Of a stretch of DNA of 64,000 nt, positions 17,438-26,574 are shown in pieces (the stretch's first letter is position 1; every line of letters begins with the position of its first letter). The notes under the pieces are model-generated. The model made no database searches. It was not told the origin of the DNA and worked only from the letters and a program-made list of their open reading frames with translations. This DNA comes from Myroides sp. N17-2 (GTDB lineage Bacteria > Bacteroidota > Bacteroidia > Flavobacteriales > Flavobacteriaceae). Location: NCBI RefSeq assembly GCF_002286775.1, contig NZ_NSGJ01000007.1, positions 82,220 through 146,219 of the forward strand, in the 5' to 3' direction. The position numbers were made by a program, and so were the translations under genes.

Positions 17438-18529
17438 ATGACTACAAAAATCTATTCGCCAGAAGAATTAAAAACTATGGCACCTGTATTTGGACAAGTT
17501 TCATTTGACAATCACGAGCAAATCGTATTTTGTCACGATAAAGAGTCTGGATTAAAAGCAATCATCGGTATACACAATACTACATTAGGACCTGCATTAG
17601 GAGGTACTAGAATGTGGAACTACGCTTCTGAATGGGAAGCACTAAATGATGTACTTCGTCTATCTAGAGGGATGACCTATAAATCTGCTATATCAGGATT
17701 AGATCTTGGAGGAGGAAAGGCAGTAATTATGGGAGATTCTAAAAAAGACAAAAGCCCAGAATTGATTAAAGCATTTGCTCATTATGTAAATTCTTTAAGT
17801 GGTAGATATATCACAGCAGAGGATGTAGGATCTACTACTGCTGATATGGACTTAATCCATACTATCACACCTCACGTAACTGGTATATCTGAAAGCCTAG
17901 GTGGATCAGGTAATCCATCACCTGTCACAGCTTATGGTGTATTTATGGGGCTTAAGGCTGCTGCTAATTTCCAATTCGGAACAGACAACTTAAGCGGTAA
18001 GAAAGTACTGGTACAAGGTATTGGTAATGTCGGTGAGACATTAGTAAAACATCTAACTGAGCATGGTGCTATAGTAACAATCACAGATATAAATGAAGAA
18101 AGAGTCGCTGAAGTAGCTAAAAAATATAATACTAAGATATTCACAGGATCAGATCTATATCTTGAAGATGTTGATATCTATGCTCCATGTGCTCTAGGAG
18201 CAACAATCAATGATGACACTATCGAAAAAATTAAAGCAAAAGTTATCGCGGGTGCTGCTAATAACCAATTAGCAGTTGAAGCAATACACGGTAAACGTTT
18301 GCAAGAACGTGGTATCGTATACGCTCCAGACTTTTTAATCAATGCAGGAGGTATTATTAATGTTTTTGGAGAGATAGCAAATTATGGACTAGATGAAGCT
18401 TTAAAACGCACTGAGAATATCTATAATACAACTTTAGAAGTACTAAACTATGCTAAAGAACACAATATGACTTCTCAACAAGCTGCAATGAAAAAAGCAG
18501 AGGACAGAATCAACAGCAAAAAACAATAG
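17438..18529 (+). CDS. Glu/Leu/Phe/Val dehydrogenase, leucine dehydrogenase type
   Basis: NAD-dependent oxidative deaminase of branched-chain amino acids, giving 2-oxoacids and ammonia. The 363-residue length matches leucine dehydrogenase rather than the longer glutamate dehydrogenases. The catalytic Lys is at residue 94 in LDLGGGKAVI, and the Rossmann dinucleotide loop VQGIGNVGETL lies near 190-200. I chose the ATG at 17438; the frame opens six bases earlier at a TTG, which is less likely. It may also act on valine or isoleucine; the exact substrate cannot be told from sequence. Monocistronic, with its own terminator. Confidence 0.9.
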   Translation: MTTKIYSPEELKTMAPVFGQVSFDNHEQIVFCHDKESGLKAIIGIHNTTLGPALGGTRMWNYASEWEALNDVLRLSRGMTYKSAISGLDLGGGKAVIMGDSKKDKSPELIKAFAHYVNSLSGRYITAEDVGSTTADMDLIHTITPHVTGISESLGGSGNPSPVTAYGVFMGLKAAANFQFGTDNLSGKKVLVQGIGNVGETLVKHLTEHGAIVTITDINEERVAEVAKKYNTKIFTGSDLYLEDVDIYAPCALGATINDDTIEKIKAKVIAGAANNQLAVEAIHGKRLQERGIVYAPDFLINAGGIINVFGEIANYGLDEALKRTENIYNTTLEVLNYAKEHNMTSQQAAMKKAEDRINSKKQ

Positions 18530-18553
18530 CTTAACAACACACATATTAACACG

Positions 18554-18586
18554 CAAGGCAGTCTCATTAGGGGCTGCCTTTTTTGT
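18554..18586 (+). terminator. Terminator after the leucine dehydrogenase gene
   Basis: AAGGCAG and CTGCCTT arms with a T-run, 25 bp after the stop. Confidence 0.8.
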
Positions 18587-18748
18587 CTCATATAAACTCG
18601 CGTATTATTATTAACTAAATAGTCTACCATACGCAATATTTACAGTAATATCACAATTTCTTTATTCCATAATACACAATAATTTACTATTTTTGCAAGT
18701 ATTTGAAATTGTCGAAATAAGACAAAGATTACTAAATTATAAATCACG

Positions 18749-20182
18749 ATGAAACATACGAAAATTAACGATCTACTAGCAGGCAAAGGCCTACTTCATG
18801 AAGTCAAAGCAAAAGGATGGGTAAAAACGTTTAGAAACAACCAATTTATCGCCTTGAATGATGGGTCAACGATTAACAATATTCAATGTGTTGTTGATTT
18901 AGATAAATTCCCTGCGGAGTTGTTAAAAAAAGTTCATACTGGAGCTGCAATTTGTGTTAGAGGAACATTAGTGGAGAGCCAAGGAGCTGGTCAAACTGTA
19001 GAGATACAAGTAGAAAACTTAAAAGTATACGGTGAAGCTAATCCTGAAGAATATCCTATACAACCTAAAAAACACTCACTTGAGTTCTTACGTGAGAATG
19101 CTCACTTAAGAATCCGTACGAATATGTTCGGAGCTATTATGAGAGTGCGTAGCGTACTATCTTTTGCTGTACACAAGTACTTCCAAGACAATGGATTTAA
19201 CTACTTCAATGCACCTATCATTACTGGATCAGATGCTGAGGGAGCTGGAGAAATGTTTAGAGTAACTAACTTAAATTTAAATAACCTACCTCGTACAGAA
19301 GAAGGGGAGATAGATACAAAACAAGATTTCTTTGGAAAAACAACTAACCTAACTGTATCAGGACAATTAGAAGCTGAGACTTATGCTATGGCATTAGGAT
19401 CAGTATACACATTCGGACCTACTTTCCGTGCTGAGAACTCTAATACTTCTCGTCACTTAGCAGAATTCTGGATGATCGAACCTGAGGTGGCATTTAACCA
19501 CTTAGATGATAACATGGACTTAGCAGAGGACTTTATCAAATACGTAATTAACTACGTATTAGAGAAATGTGCTGATGACTTAGAATTCTTAGACAAACGT
19601 CTATTTGAAGAAGAGAAATCTAAACCTCAAGCTGAACGCAGTGAAATGTCGTTATTAGAAAAATTGCGTTTCGTAGTAGAGAACAACTTTAAACGTGTAA
19701 GCTACACTGAAGCAGTTGATATCTTAAGAAACTGTAAGCCAAATAAGAATAAAAAATTCAACTATATCATCGACGGATGGGGTGCTGATTTACAAAGTGA
19801 GCATGAGCGTTACTTAGTAGAGAAACACTTTAAATGTCCAGTAATCTTATTTGATTACCCAGCTGACATCAAAGCATTCTATATGAGAATGAACGAAGAT
19901 GGTAAGACTGTAAGAGCAATGGATATCCTATTCCCTGGAATCGGAGAGATCGTAGGAGGTTCTGAAAGAGAAGAGCGCTACGATGTTCTTTTAGAGAAAA
20001 TCGAAAAGATGGGAATAGACAAAGAAGAATTATGGTGGTATTTAGACACTAGAAAATTCGGAACAGCTCCACATAGTGGTTTTGGTCTTGGTTTTGAACG
20101 TCTTGTGCTATTCGTAACAGGAATGACAAATATTAGAGACGTTATCCCTTTCCCTAGAACACCGCAAAACGCTGAGTTTTAA
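18749..20182 (+). CDS. asnS: Asparaginyl-tRNA synthetase
   Basis: Class II synthetase that charges tRNA-Asn. The 477-residue protein has an N-terminal OB-fold anticodon-binding domain (about 15-105, [13 protein letters not shown] start), then the catalytic core with motif 2 [20 protein letters not shown] and motif 3 [15 protein letters not shown]. The motif 2 sequence with AENSNTSRH is typical of AsnRS rather than AspRS. A -7-like TATTTTTG sits at 18688-18695. Followed by a long dyad before rpoN. Confidence 0.97.
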   Translation: MKHTKINDLLAGKGLLHEVKAKGWVKTFRNNQFIALNDGSTINNIQCVVDLDKFPAELLKKVHTGAAICVRGTLVESQGAGQTVEIQVENLKVYGEANPEEYPIQPKKHSLEFLRENAHLRIRTNMFGAIMRVRSVLSFAVHKYFQDNGFNYFNAPIITGSDAEGAGEMFRVTNLNLNNLPRTEEGEIDTKQDFFGKTTNLTVSGQLEAETYAMALGSVYTFGPTFRAENSNTSRHLAEFWMIEPEVAFNHLDDNMDLAEDFIKYVINYVLEKCADDLEFLDKRLFEEEKSKPQAERSEMSLLEKLRFVVENNFKRVSYTEAVDILRNCKPNKNKKFNYIIDGWGADLQSEHERYLVEKHFKCPVILFDYPADIKAFYMRMNEDGKTVRAMDILFPGIGEIVGGSEREERYDVLLEKIEKMGIDKEELWWYLDTRKFGTAPHSGFGLGFERLVLFVTGMTNIRDVIPFPRTPQNAEF

Positions 20183-20199
20183 TATAACAATAGCTTCAT

Positions 20200-20270
20200 A
20201 AAAGTGTTTACTTTATCACATTTTTTCATTAAATTTGAAAAAGAATATGTTTTAAAGTAAACACTTTTTT
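20200..20270 (+). terminator. Long-looped 16-bp inverted repeat between asnS and rpoN
   Basis: AAAAGTGTTTACTTTA (20200-20215) is exactly matched by TAAAGTAAACACTTTT (20253-20268), then more T. The loop is 37 bases, long for a terminator, and holds TAAATTTG (20230-20237), which could be a -7 element for rpoN. Confidence 0.6.
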
Positions 20271-20294
20271 CTATTTATACTAAATATTTCACGA

Positions 20295-21749
20295 ATGCTT
20301 AAACAGAGTCTACAACTTAAATTATCACAGAAGTTATCTCCTCAACAAATCCAGTTGATGAAGCTAATTCAGTTACCTACTTTAGCCTTTGAACAAAGAC
20401 TGAAAGAAGAACTAATTGAAAACCCAGCACTAGAAACAGGAAAAGAGAACGAATCGACTGAGGTAGATGAGTTTGACAATGACTTTGAAGATTACGATAA
20501 TGAACGTATCGAAGCTGAAGATATCAACATAGACGAGTATCTTAGTGATGATGAAACTCCTGAATATAAACTACAGTCTAACAACTATAGTAAAGATGAT
20601 GATGAGTATGAAATGCCAATTATCGCTCATGAATCATTTCACCAAGATTTACTTAATCAATTAAATACTTTTATGCTAACGGAGGACGATCGTAAGATAG
20701 CTGAGTTCTTAGTTGGAAGTATTGACGATATGGGATATTTAAGACGTGATACTCAAGATCTAGTGGATGATTTAGCTTTTACTCAAGGGATCTACACAGA
20801 TGAAGAAACGGTAGAAAGAATACTTCTAATCGTACAAGAGCTAGAGCCTGCAGGTGTAGGTGCTAGAGATTTACAAGAATGCCTGTTATTACAATTAAAA
20901 CACAAAACTCAAACTGATGCAATAGATCTAGCAACAGAGATTATAGCTGATCAATTCGATGCTTTCACTAAAAAACACTATGATAAGTTACTTCAAAAAT
21001 ATGGTGTTTCTAAAGAAAGTCTAAGAAATGCAATAGATGAAATAGAAAAACTTAATCCTAAACCAGGAGGTTCATACATCGGTAATGACAGAGCTGTAGA
21101 GCATGTCATTCCAGATTTTACAATTAAAATAAACGAAGGAGAATTAGAGCTATTACTCAATGGTAGAAATGCTCCTGAACTTCATGTGTCTAAAGATTAT
21201 CAAGATATGTTACAGTCTTATAAAGAGTCTGCTAAATCTTCTAACTCACAAAAAGACGCAGTACAATTTATTAAACAAAAATTAGATGGTGCAAAGTGGT
21301 TTATTGACGCTATAAAGCAACGTCAAGAGACTCTTTTTGTGACAATGCATGCCATCTTAGAGTATCAAAGAGAATACTTTCTAACTGGGGATGAGACTAA
21401 ACTTCGTCCTATGATTCTAAAAGACATAGCTGACTTAATAGGGTTAGACATATCTACAGTATCACGTGTAGCCAATAGTAAGTATGTAGACACTCCTTAT
21501 GGCACAAAGCTTATTAAAAACTTCTTCTCTGAAGCAATGGTTAATGATCAAGGTGAAGAGGTATCTACTCTAGAAATAAAGAAAATATTACAGAATATTA
21601 TAGGGGATGAAGATAAGAAAAAACCTTATCCTGATGATAAGCTAGCTGAACTACTAAAAGAGAAAGGCTATCCTATCGCAAGACGTACAGTAGCGAAGTA
21701 TAGAGAACAACTGGATATACCTGTTGCGAGAATGCGTAAGCGTATTTAA
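20295..21749 (+). CDS. rpoN: RNA polymerase sigma-54 factor
   Basis: Alternative sigma factor that needs AAA+ enhancer-binding activators. The 484-residue product shows region I (Gln/Leu-rich LKQSLQLKLSQKLSPQQIQL at the very start), an acidic region II (about 55-110), the core-binding region, the helix-turn-helix (DISTVSRVANSKYV), and the RpoN box ARRTVAKYRE near the C-terminus. All parts are present, so it should be functional. It is followed after ten bases by a membrane protein gene. Confidence 0.96.
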   Translation: MLKQSLQLKLSQKLSPQQIQLMKLIQLPTLAFEQRLKEELIENPALETGKENESTEVDEFDNDFEDYDNERIEAEDINIDEYLSDDETPEYKLQSNNYSKDDDEYEMPIIAHESFHQDLLNQLNTFMLTEDDRKIAEFLVGSIDDMGYLRRDTQDLVDDLAFTQGIYTDEETVERILLIVQELEPAGVGARDLQECLLLQLKHKTQTDAIDLATEIIADQFDAFTKKHYDKLLQKYGVSKESLRNAIDEIEKLNPKPGGSYIGNDRAVEHVIPDFTIKINEGELELLLNGRNAPELHVSKDYQDMLQSYKESAKSSNSQKDAVQFIKQKLDGAKWFIDAIKQRQETLFVTMHAILEYQREYFLTGDETKLRPMILKDIADLIGLDISTVSRVANSKYVDTPYGTKLIKNFFSEAMVNDQGEEVSTLEIKKILQNIIGDEDKKKPYPDDKLAELLKEKGYPIARRTVAKYREQLDIPVARMRKRI

Positions 21750-21759
21750 TACATAGACA

Positions 21760-22374
21760 ATGAGAAAAACAGCTAAATTCTTCTCTTATCTATTTCATCC
21801 GATAACAGTACCTTTTTTAACGACATTACTATACTTCTCTATATCAAGCGCCTATTTTTCTGCTATAGAGATATCTATTATACTTGGACAAGTTCTTATT
21901 ATGACTTGTCTATTGCCTATATGTATCTATTTTCTACTTAAATCACTTGGTCTGATTAGCACAAGTGTAATGGTTAGTGCAAGAAAAGAGCGCATTCTTC
22001 CATTTATAATCAATATAGCTCTGTTATTTATCCTTAAAGATTATATCTTTTATAATAACAGTGCCTATACGATACGTGTATACATCTGGGGACTGATGAA
22101 TACTTATTTATTATTACTCCTATTCACACTGTTAAAACAGAAATCAAGTGTACATATCGCCACGCTCACTACAAGTCTAATGTTCTTTATACATGTATTA
22201 ATAGAACTACAACAGCCGAATATTATGGGTGTCATTCTATTTATTTTCTTAATCGGTTTTGTCGCTTCTGCTAGGTTGCTATTGCGCGCTCATACTGCCA
22301 AAGAAATAGTTCAAGGTTTTTTCATTGGTATTCTACCCACAGTAATATACAGTGTTATTAACTATAAAATATAA
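21760..22374 (+). CDS. Multi-pass membrane protein downstream of rpoN
   Basis: A 204-residue protein with about six hydrophobic segments (near 15-33, 42-62, 78-94, 108-124, 130-146 and 155-172, with a last one at 185-200). The N-terminus FSYLFHPITVPFL is characteristic of a conserved flavobacterial family with no known function, sometimes compared with PAP2-type lipid phosphatases, although I see no PAP2 active-site signature. It starts ten bases after rpoN and is likely in its operon. It overlaps the convergent beta-barrel gene by 13 bp. Confidence 0.65.
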   Translation: MRKTAKFFSYLFHPITVPFLTTLLYFSISSAYFSAIEISIILGQVLIMTCLLPICIYFLLKSLGLISTSVMVSARKERILPFIINIALLFILKDYIFYNNSAYTIRVYIWGLMNTYLLLLLFTLLKQKSSVHIATLTTSLMFFIHVLIELQQPNIMGVILFIFLIGFVASARLLLRAHTAKEIVQGFFIGILPTVIYSVINYKI

Positions 22375-23057
22375 AACATAACTCCTACGTTAAGAAGTTT
22401 AAGTTTATTATTATCCCATTTTAATACATCGTCTTTATAGATATTATTTAATCCATAATACATATAGAAATTCCAAGTATTGAATCCTGCAGACACATAC
22501 ATTCCATAAAGCCATTTGTTCACATTTGGATCATCTCTAAAAGTAGAGGAATACTCATTAGTAGAAGTCTTGCTACGATCCCCAAATACATAACTAGCTT
22601 TAAATCCTAAGTGTACTCTCCAGAATTTATGACTATAAGGAGTAGAAGTACGCCATCTTAGCTCTAAAGGAAAATCAATAGCATGTAGAGACAAACTACT
22701 CTTCTTAAAGGACCCAAGAATAACATGTTCATTCTCTGGCGTTATACCAAGATTTCCTCTAAGATTCAAATATGAATATCCTATACCTGGTGCTAATGCA
22801 ATAGTACGGTCTTTATTTACAGGAAAGTCTCTTAAAAAACCTCCACTCATACCTATTGACACCGAACTAGGAGAAAAACCCGCAGGCTTATCTTGCATTA
22901 AAGTATGCGTAATTCCAAAATAAAACTGATCTTCTCTATACTTAAAATCAATAGAATTTATAGAATCTTGTACCGCAGTATTCTCTTCTATAGGTTCCTG
23001 TGCATTAGCAGCAAAAAAGCTCATCATACAAACACAAACAATTAATATTCTTTTCAT
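22362..23057 (-). CDS. Porin-family outer-membrane beta-barrel protein
   Basis: A 231-residue protein with a signal peptide ending AANAQ and a series of amphipathic strands ending in MFYIL, the hydrophobic C-terminal strand of an outer-membrane barrel. Segments such as YREDQFYFGITHTLMQ and LELRWRTSTPYSHKFW are typical of a flavobacterial PorT-like/OmpA-fold family. I do not call it PorT, because the diagnostic N-terminal part of the T9SS PorT/SprT proteins is not evident. It is the last gene of a minus-strand group with the DUF3078 and dxs genes, ten bases after the former. Confidence 0.75.
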   Translation of the reverse strand: MKRILIVCVCMMSFFAANAQEPIEENTAVQDSINSIDFKYREDQFYFGITHTLMQDKPAGFSPSSVSIGMSGGFLRDFPVNKDRTIALAPGIGYSYLNLRGNLGITPENEHVILGSFKKSSLSLHAIDFPLELRWRTSTPYSHKFWRVHLGFKASYVFGDRSKTSTNEYSSTFRDDPNVNKWLYGMYVSAGFNTWNFYMYYGLNNIYKDDVLKWDNNKLKLLNVGVMFYIL

Positions 23058-23067
23058 AGCTTATAAA

Positions 23068-24273
23068 TTAAAAGGCATAGGTTAATCCCACACCTAATGT
23101 TTGTTTAAACTGCATTTTTGGACCTTCCATAACCTGCGTACCTTCTCTCATCACCTTCGTTTTCACATTGTCATCATAGATCATATAAGTACCTACATTC
23201 GCTCGAACGTAATCATTTACTTTTAAGTCTAACTTCATCTCGAACATCATATTGATATTACCAAAGTTATTCAGATAATCACTATATAACGTCAATTTAT
23301 GCTGATAAAACATATTTTTAAACACCTCTTTTTTCCACTCACTACTCACTAATAGACCTACCTCTGCCTTATAACGCGAACCGTTTCTAATAATATTACC
23401 AAACTCATCTTTCTCTGCTTTAGTAACTCCAAAAGCACCTTGATCAGCCAACGTTTGATCATTTACAAAAGTAGCCTTATGTGTTAATGGAGAAATATAA
23501 AACTTCATCTGTGTTTTTGGATCCACATACTCCGCTCCGACCCCGACAAATAGATAAGCAGGTGCAAACCATGCTGATACTGGATTATCAGTATCTGGGT
23601 AATTATACCCATTAGTAAACTGAGTCTTAAAGTTTAACTTAGTCACATAGTACCAGTCCGAAATAGCTGTAGATCGATAGCCTACTGTTGAGTTTAGCTC
23701 CAATACATCGTCTGTTTTACGAAGTTCTCGATCAGACTGCTTATTTATACCATATCTTACGTTTAAATAGTTATCCCACACTAAACGTCCTTTTATATAC
23801 TTCCTACCGAATTCACCTTTTAAAAGCCCAGAAATAGAGTTGTCTCCTCCAGCACTCCAATTGACAAAAGCAATCTGATTAAAGTCAAGCCCTAAGCGAT
23901 TACTCTTCTCCCAATATCCAATAATCTCATTATTAATAGGTAAAACACTTAAATTAATACTCGGATTATAACTTGTTTTAATTTGGTTAACCTTAGGTTT
24001 CTTTTTCTCAACAAATATTTCAGGTCTCAAGAAAAACTCATCTCCTCTTTCACCACTTCCACGGCTTAAAGTAGGTCCACTATAGTCCTTAGCAGGCAAA
24101 AAGCCCATTAAAGGATTGAAAGGATTTTCTTGAAGATTAATACTATCTTTCTTTATAGTTTGAATATCATTTGCACTTTCTGCTTTCTTTGTTTCAGTTG
24201 TTACCTGTGCAAAAGATTGTGCACACGCTCCCAATACAACTAAACCAACCAAACCTCTCTTAATCTTTCCCAA
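23068..24273 (-). CDS. DUF3078 outer-membrane-associated protein
   Basis: A 401-residue exported protein; residues 1-22 form a signal peptide ending SFAQ. The segment DFNQIAFVNWSAGGDNSISG is the hallmark of DUF3078, a Bacteroidota-specific family with beta-strand-rich sequence suggesting an outer-membrane barrel. The end MQFKQTLGVGLTYAF fits a terminal barrel strand. No ATG is available near the signal peptide; the start is a TTG at 24273, three bases after the dxs stop, so translational coupling to dxs is likely. Confidence 0.75.
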   Translation of the reverse strand: MGKIKRGLVGLVVLGACAQSFAQVTTETKKAESANDIQTIKKDSINLQENPFNPLMGFLPAKDYSGPTLSRGSGERGDEFFLRPEIFVEKKKPKVNQIKTSYNPSINLSVLPINNEIIGYWEKSNRLGLDFNQIAFVNWSAGGDNSISGLLKGEFGRKYIKGRLVWDNYLNVRYGINKQSDRELRKTDDVLELNSTVGYRSTAISDWYYVTKLNFKTQFTNGYNYPDTDNPVSAWFAPAYLFVGVGAEYVDPKTQMKFYISPLTHKATFVNDQTLADQGAFGVTKAEKDEFGNIIRNGSRYKAEVGLLVSSEWKKEVFKNMFYQHKLTLYSDYLNNFGNINMMFEMKLDLKVNDYVRANVGTYMIYDDNVKTKVMREGTQVMEGPKMQFKQTLGVGLTYAF

Positions 24274-24276
24274 AAC

Positions 24277-26043
24277 CTAATTCTTTATTATTCCAATTAA
24301 ACTTTCTACGTCTATTCCACACTCTTGTTGTTGTTCTAATACAGTTGCATGTTCTATAAAAACGTCTTTCACACCTAGTATCTCCACTTGAATCTGTGGA
24401 TAATACTTTGATACAAACTGACTCACTATACTGCCAAAACCACCTATCACTGTACCATCTTCTATTGTATATACTTTCTCATGAGATTGGCATATACTAT
24501 GCAGCATTTCTTCATTCAATGGCTTAACAAACATAAAGTGATAATGTGACCATTCGTGACACTCTATAGCGTCCATTGCCTTAATCACGTTATTACCAAT
24601 TGTTCCCACAGAAACAAATGCAAATTTATTTCCTTTTTTCAATTGAGAAGCACTTCCTACATTAATTTTCTCAAAAGGTAGTTGCCAAGTATGATTAATA
24701 TACCCCTTACCACGTGGATAGCGTATCGCTAATGGATAATCAATACCTAACTGAGCAGTATAAAGAAGATTGCGTAGTTCTAATTCATTAAGAGGGGTAG
24801 CAATAACCATATTGGGAATACAATTTAAATACGCTATATCGTATACACCCTGATGTGTTGCCCCATCTTCACCCACTAATCCTGCTCTATCTAGACAAAA
24901 TACTACTGGCAGATTCTGTAAAGCGACATCGTGTATAACTTGATCATAAGCTCTCTGTAAGAAAGTAGAATATATAGCACAGAATGGAATAAGTCCTTCT
25001 GTTGCCATACCCGCAGCAAGTGTTACAGCATGTTGTTCTGCTATCCCAACGTCTATCGCTCTGTCAGGGAAGGCATCCATCATAAACTTAAGAGAACTAC
25101 CCGTTGGCATAGCTGGTGTAATACCTACGATGCGTTCATTCTCTTTGGCCAATTCTACTAAAGTCAAGCCAAAAACATCTTGAAACTTTGATGGAAACTC
25201 ACTTTCTTCTTTCTTTATAAGCTCTCCAGTATCTTTATTAAATTTACCAGGTGCATGATATTTTACTTGATTCTCTTCCGCCTGTCTTAATCCCTTTCCT
25301 TTAGTAGTAATAACATGTAAGAACTTAGGTCCTTTGATTTGTTTTAGGCGTTCTAATTCTTTGATAAGACGCGGAAGATCATGTCCATCTATAGGCCCAT
25401 AATAATCAAAGTGCAATGACTTAATCATATTATTTGCACGCGGATTCTTTCCTTCTTTTACTGAAGTTAGATAGTCCTTAAGCGCTCCTACACTTGGATC
25501 TATACCTATGGCGTTGTCATTAAGAACAACAAGCATATTGGCATCAGTGACTCCTGCGTGATTTAATCCTTCAAATGCCATACCTGAAGCGATAGAGGCA
25601 TCACCTATCACTGCGATATGATGTCTATCTTCTTCTCCTTTTAACTTTGCGGCAAATGCCATACCTAACACAGCAGATATGGCTGTAGAGGAATGCCCTA
25701 CTCCGAAAGCATCATACTCACTCTCTTCTCTTTTAGGAAAACCACTAATTCCATTTTTCTGTCTATTTGTATGAAAGACATCTTTTCTTCCTGTTAGAAG
25801 TTTATGCCCATAAGCTTGATGTCCCACATCCCAAACTAAATTATCTATCGGTGTATTAAAAACATAATGAAGAGTAATCGTCAATTCGACTACTCCTAGA
25901 CTAGCCCCTAAATGCCCTTCTTTACTAGCTACTATATCAATAATAAACTTACGCAACTCTATTGCGAGTTCTTTAAGTTCTTTAACTGATAGTTTCTTGA
26001 GATCTTCCGGGGTACTAATATGTTCAAGTAGGTTTTTATACAT
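24277..26043 (-). CDS. dxs: 1-deoxy-D-xylulose-5-phosphate synthase
   Basis: First enzyme of the methylerythritol phosphate pathway: joins pyruvate and glyceraldehyde 3-phosphate using thiamine diphosphate. The 588-residue product is shorter than the E. coli enzyme (620) but has the expected signatures: GHQAYGHKLLTGR, the ThDP motif GDASIASGMAFEGLNHAG...LNDN, AEQHAVTLAAGMA in the pyrimidine domain, and a C-terminal transketolase-like domain. It feeds the polyprenyl synthase found later in the window. First gene of a three-gene minus-strand unit. Confidence 0.96.
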   Translation of the reverse strand: MYKNLLEHISTPEDLKKLSVKELKELAIELRKFIIDIVASKEGHLGASLGVVELTITLHYVFNTPIDNLVWDVGHQAYGHKLLTGRKDVFHTNRQKNGISGFPKREESEYDAFGVGHSSTAISAVLGMAFAAKLKGEEDRHHIAVIGDASIASGMAFEGLNHAGVTDANMLVVLNDNAIGIDPSVGALKDYLTSVKEGKNPRANNMIKSLHFDYYGPIDGHDLPRLIKELERLKQIKGPKFLHVITTKGKGLRQAEENQVKYHAPGKFNKDTGELIKKEESEFPSKFQDVFGLTLVELAKENERIVGITPAMPTGSSLKFMMDAFPDRAIDVGIAEQHAVTLAAGMATEGLIPFCAIYSTFLQRAYDQVIHDVALQNLPVVFCLDRAGLVGEDGATHQGVYDIAYLNCIPNMVIATPLNELELRNLLYTAQLGIDYPLAIRYPRGKGYINHTWQLPFEKINVGSASQLKKGNKFAFVSVGTIGNNVIKAMDAIECHEWSHYHFMFVKPLNEEMLHSICQSHEKVYTIEDGTVIGGFGSIVSQFVSKYYPQIQVEILGVKDVFIEHATVLEQQQECGIDVESLIGIIKN

Positions 26044-26115
26044 TCTAAATAAAATAAAAACAAAATTACAATTTTGTTTTTACTTTTGACTTTGCATTTA
26101 TGTTAACACAATACA

Positions 26116-26559
26116 ATGGATACAATTTTTACAGACGAATACTTTATGCGTATCGCCTTAAGTGAGGCAAAAGAAGCTTATCAAAAAGGAGAAATCCCTG
26201 TAGGGGCTATCGTAGTCGCTAATAATCAAATAATCGCGAAGAGCCATAATTTAACAGAGCTACTTCACGATGTTACTGCTCACGCAGAGATACAAGCTAT
26301 CTCTTCTGCCGCCAATCATTTAGGCGCTAAATATTTGAAAAACTGCACTTTATTCGTAACTTTAGAACCTTGTCAAATGTGCGCTGGGGCTTTATATTGG
26401 AGCCAAATCACTAAGATTGTGTATGGCGCATCTGACGAAAAGAGAGGTTTTAAAGCTATCGGAGGACAACTACACCCTAAAACCGAAGTCATTTCTGGTG
26501 TTTTAGAACAAGAGTGTGCTATGCTTATGAAAACATTTTTTGAAAACAAAAGAAAATAA
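26116..26559 (+). CDS. tadA: Nucleoside deaminase, TadA-like (tRNA adenosine deaminase)
   Basis: Zinc-dependent deaminase, 147 residues. The zinc site is complete: HAE (in AHAEIQAI, with the proton-shuttling Glu) and PCQMC. The GEIPVGAIVV and NSLT-like spacing and LEPCQMCAGAL agree with tRNA adenosine-34 deaminase (TadA), which makes inosine in tRNA-Arg; guanine deaminase is the nearest alternative. The gene is divergent from dxs, and the next gene starts 15 bases after its stop. Confidence 0.85.
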   Translation: MDTIFTDEYFMRIALSEAKEAYQKGEIPVGAIVVANNQIIAKSHNLTELLHDVTAHAEIQAISSAANHLGAKYLKNCTLFVTLEPCQMCAGALYWSQITKIVYGASDEKRGFKAIGGQLHPKTEVISGVLEQECAMLMKTFFENKRK

Positions 26560-26574
26560 TAATTGACTACCGCT

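Noticed and set aside
22362..23057. Identity as T9SS protein PorT/SprT
   Set aside because: It is a PorT-like barrel by size, but the N-terminal signature of PorT is missing and the neighbours do not match.
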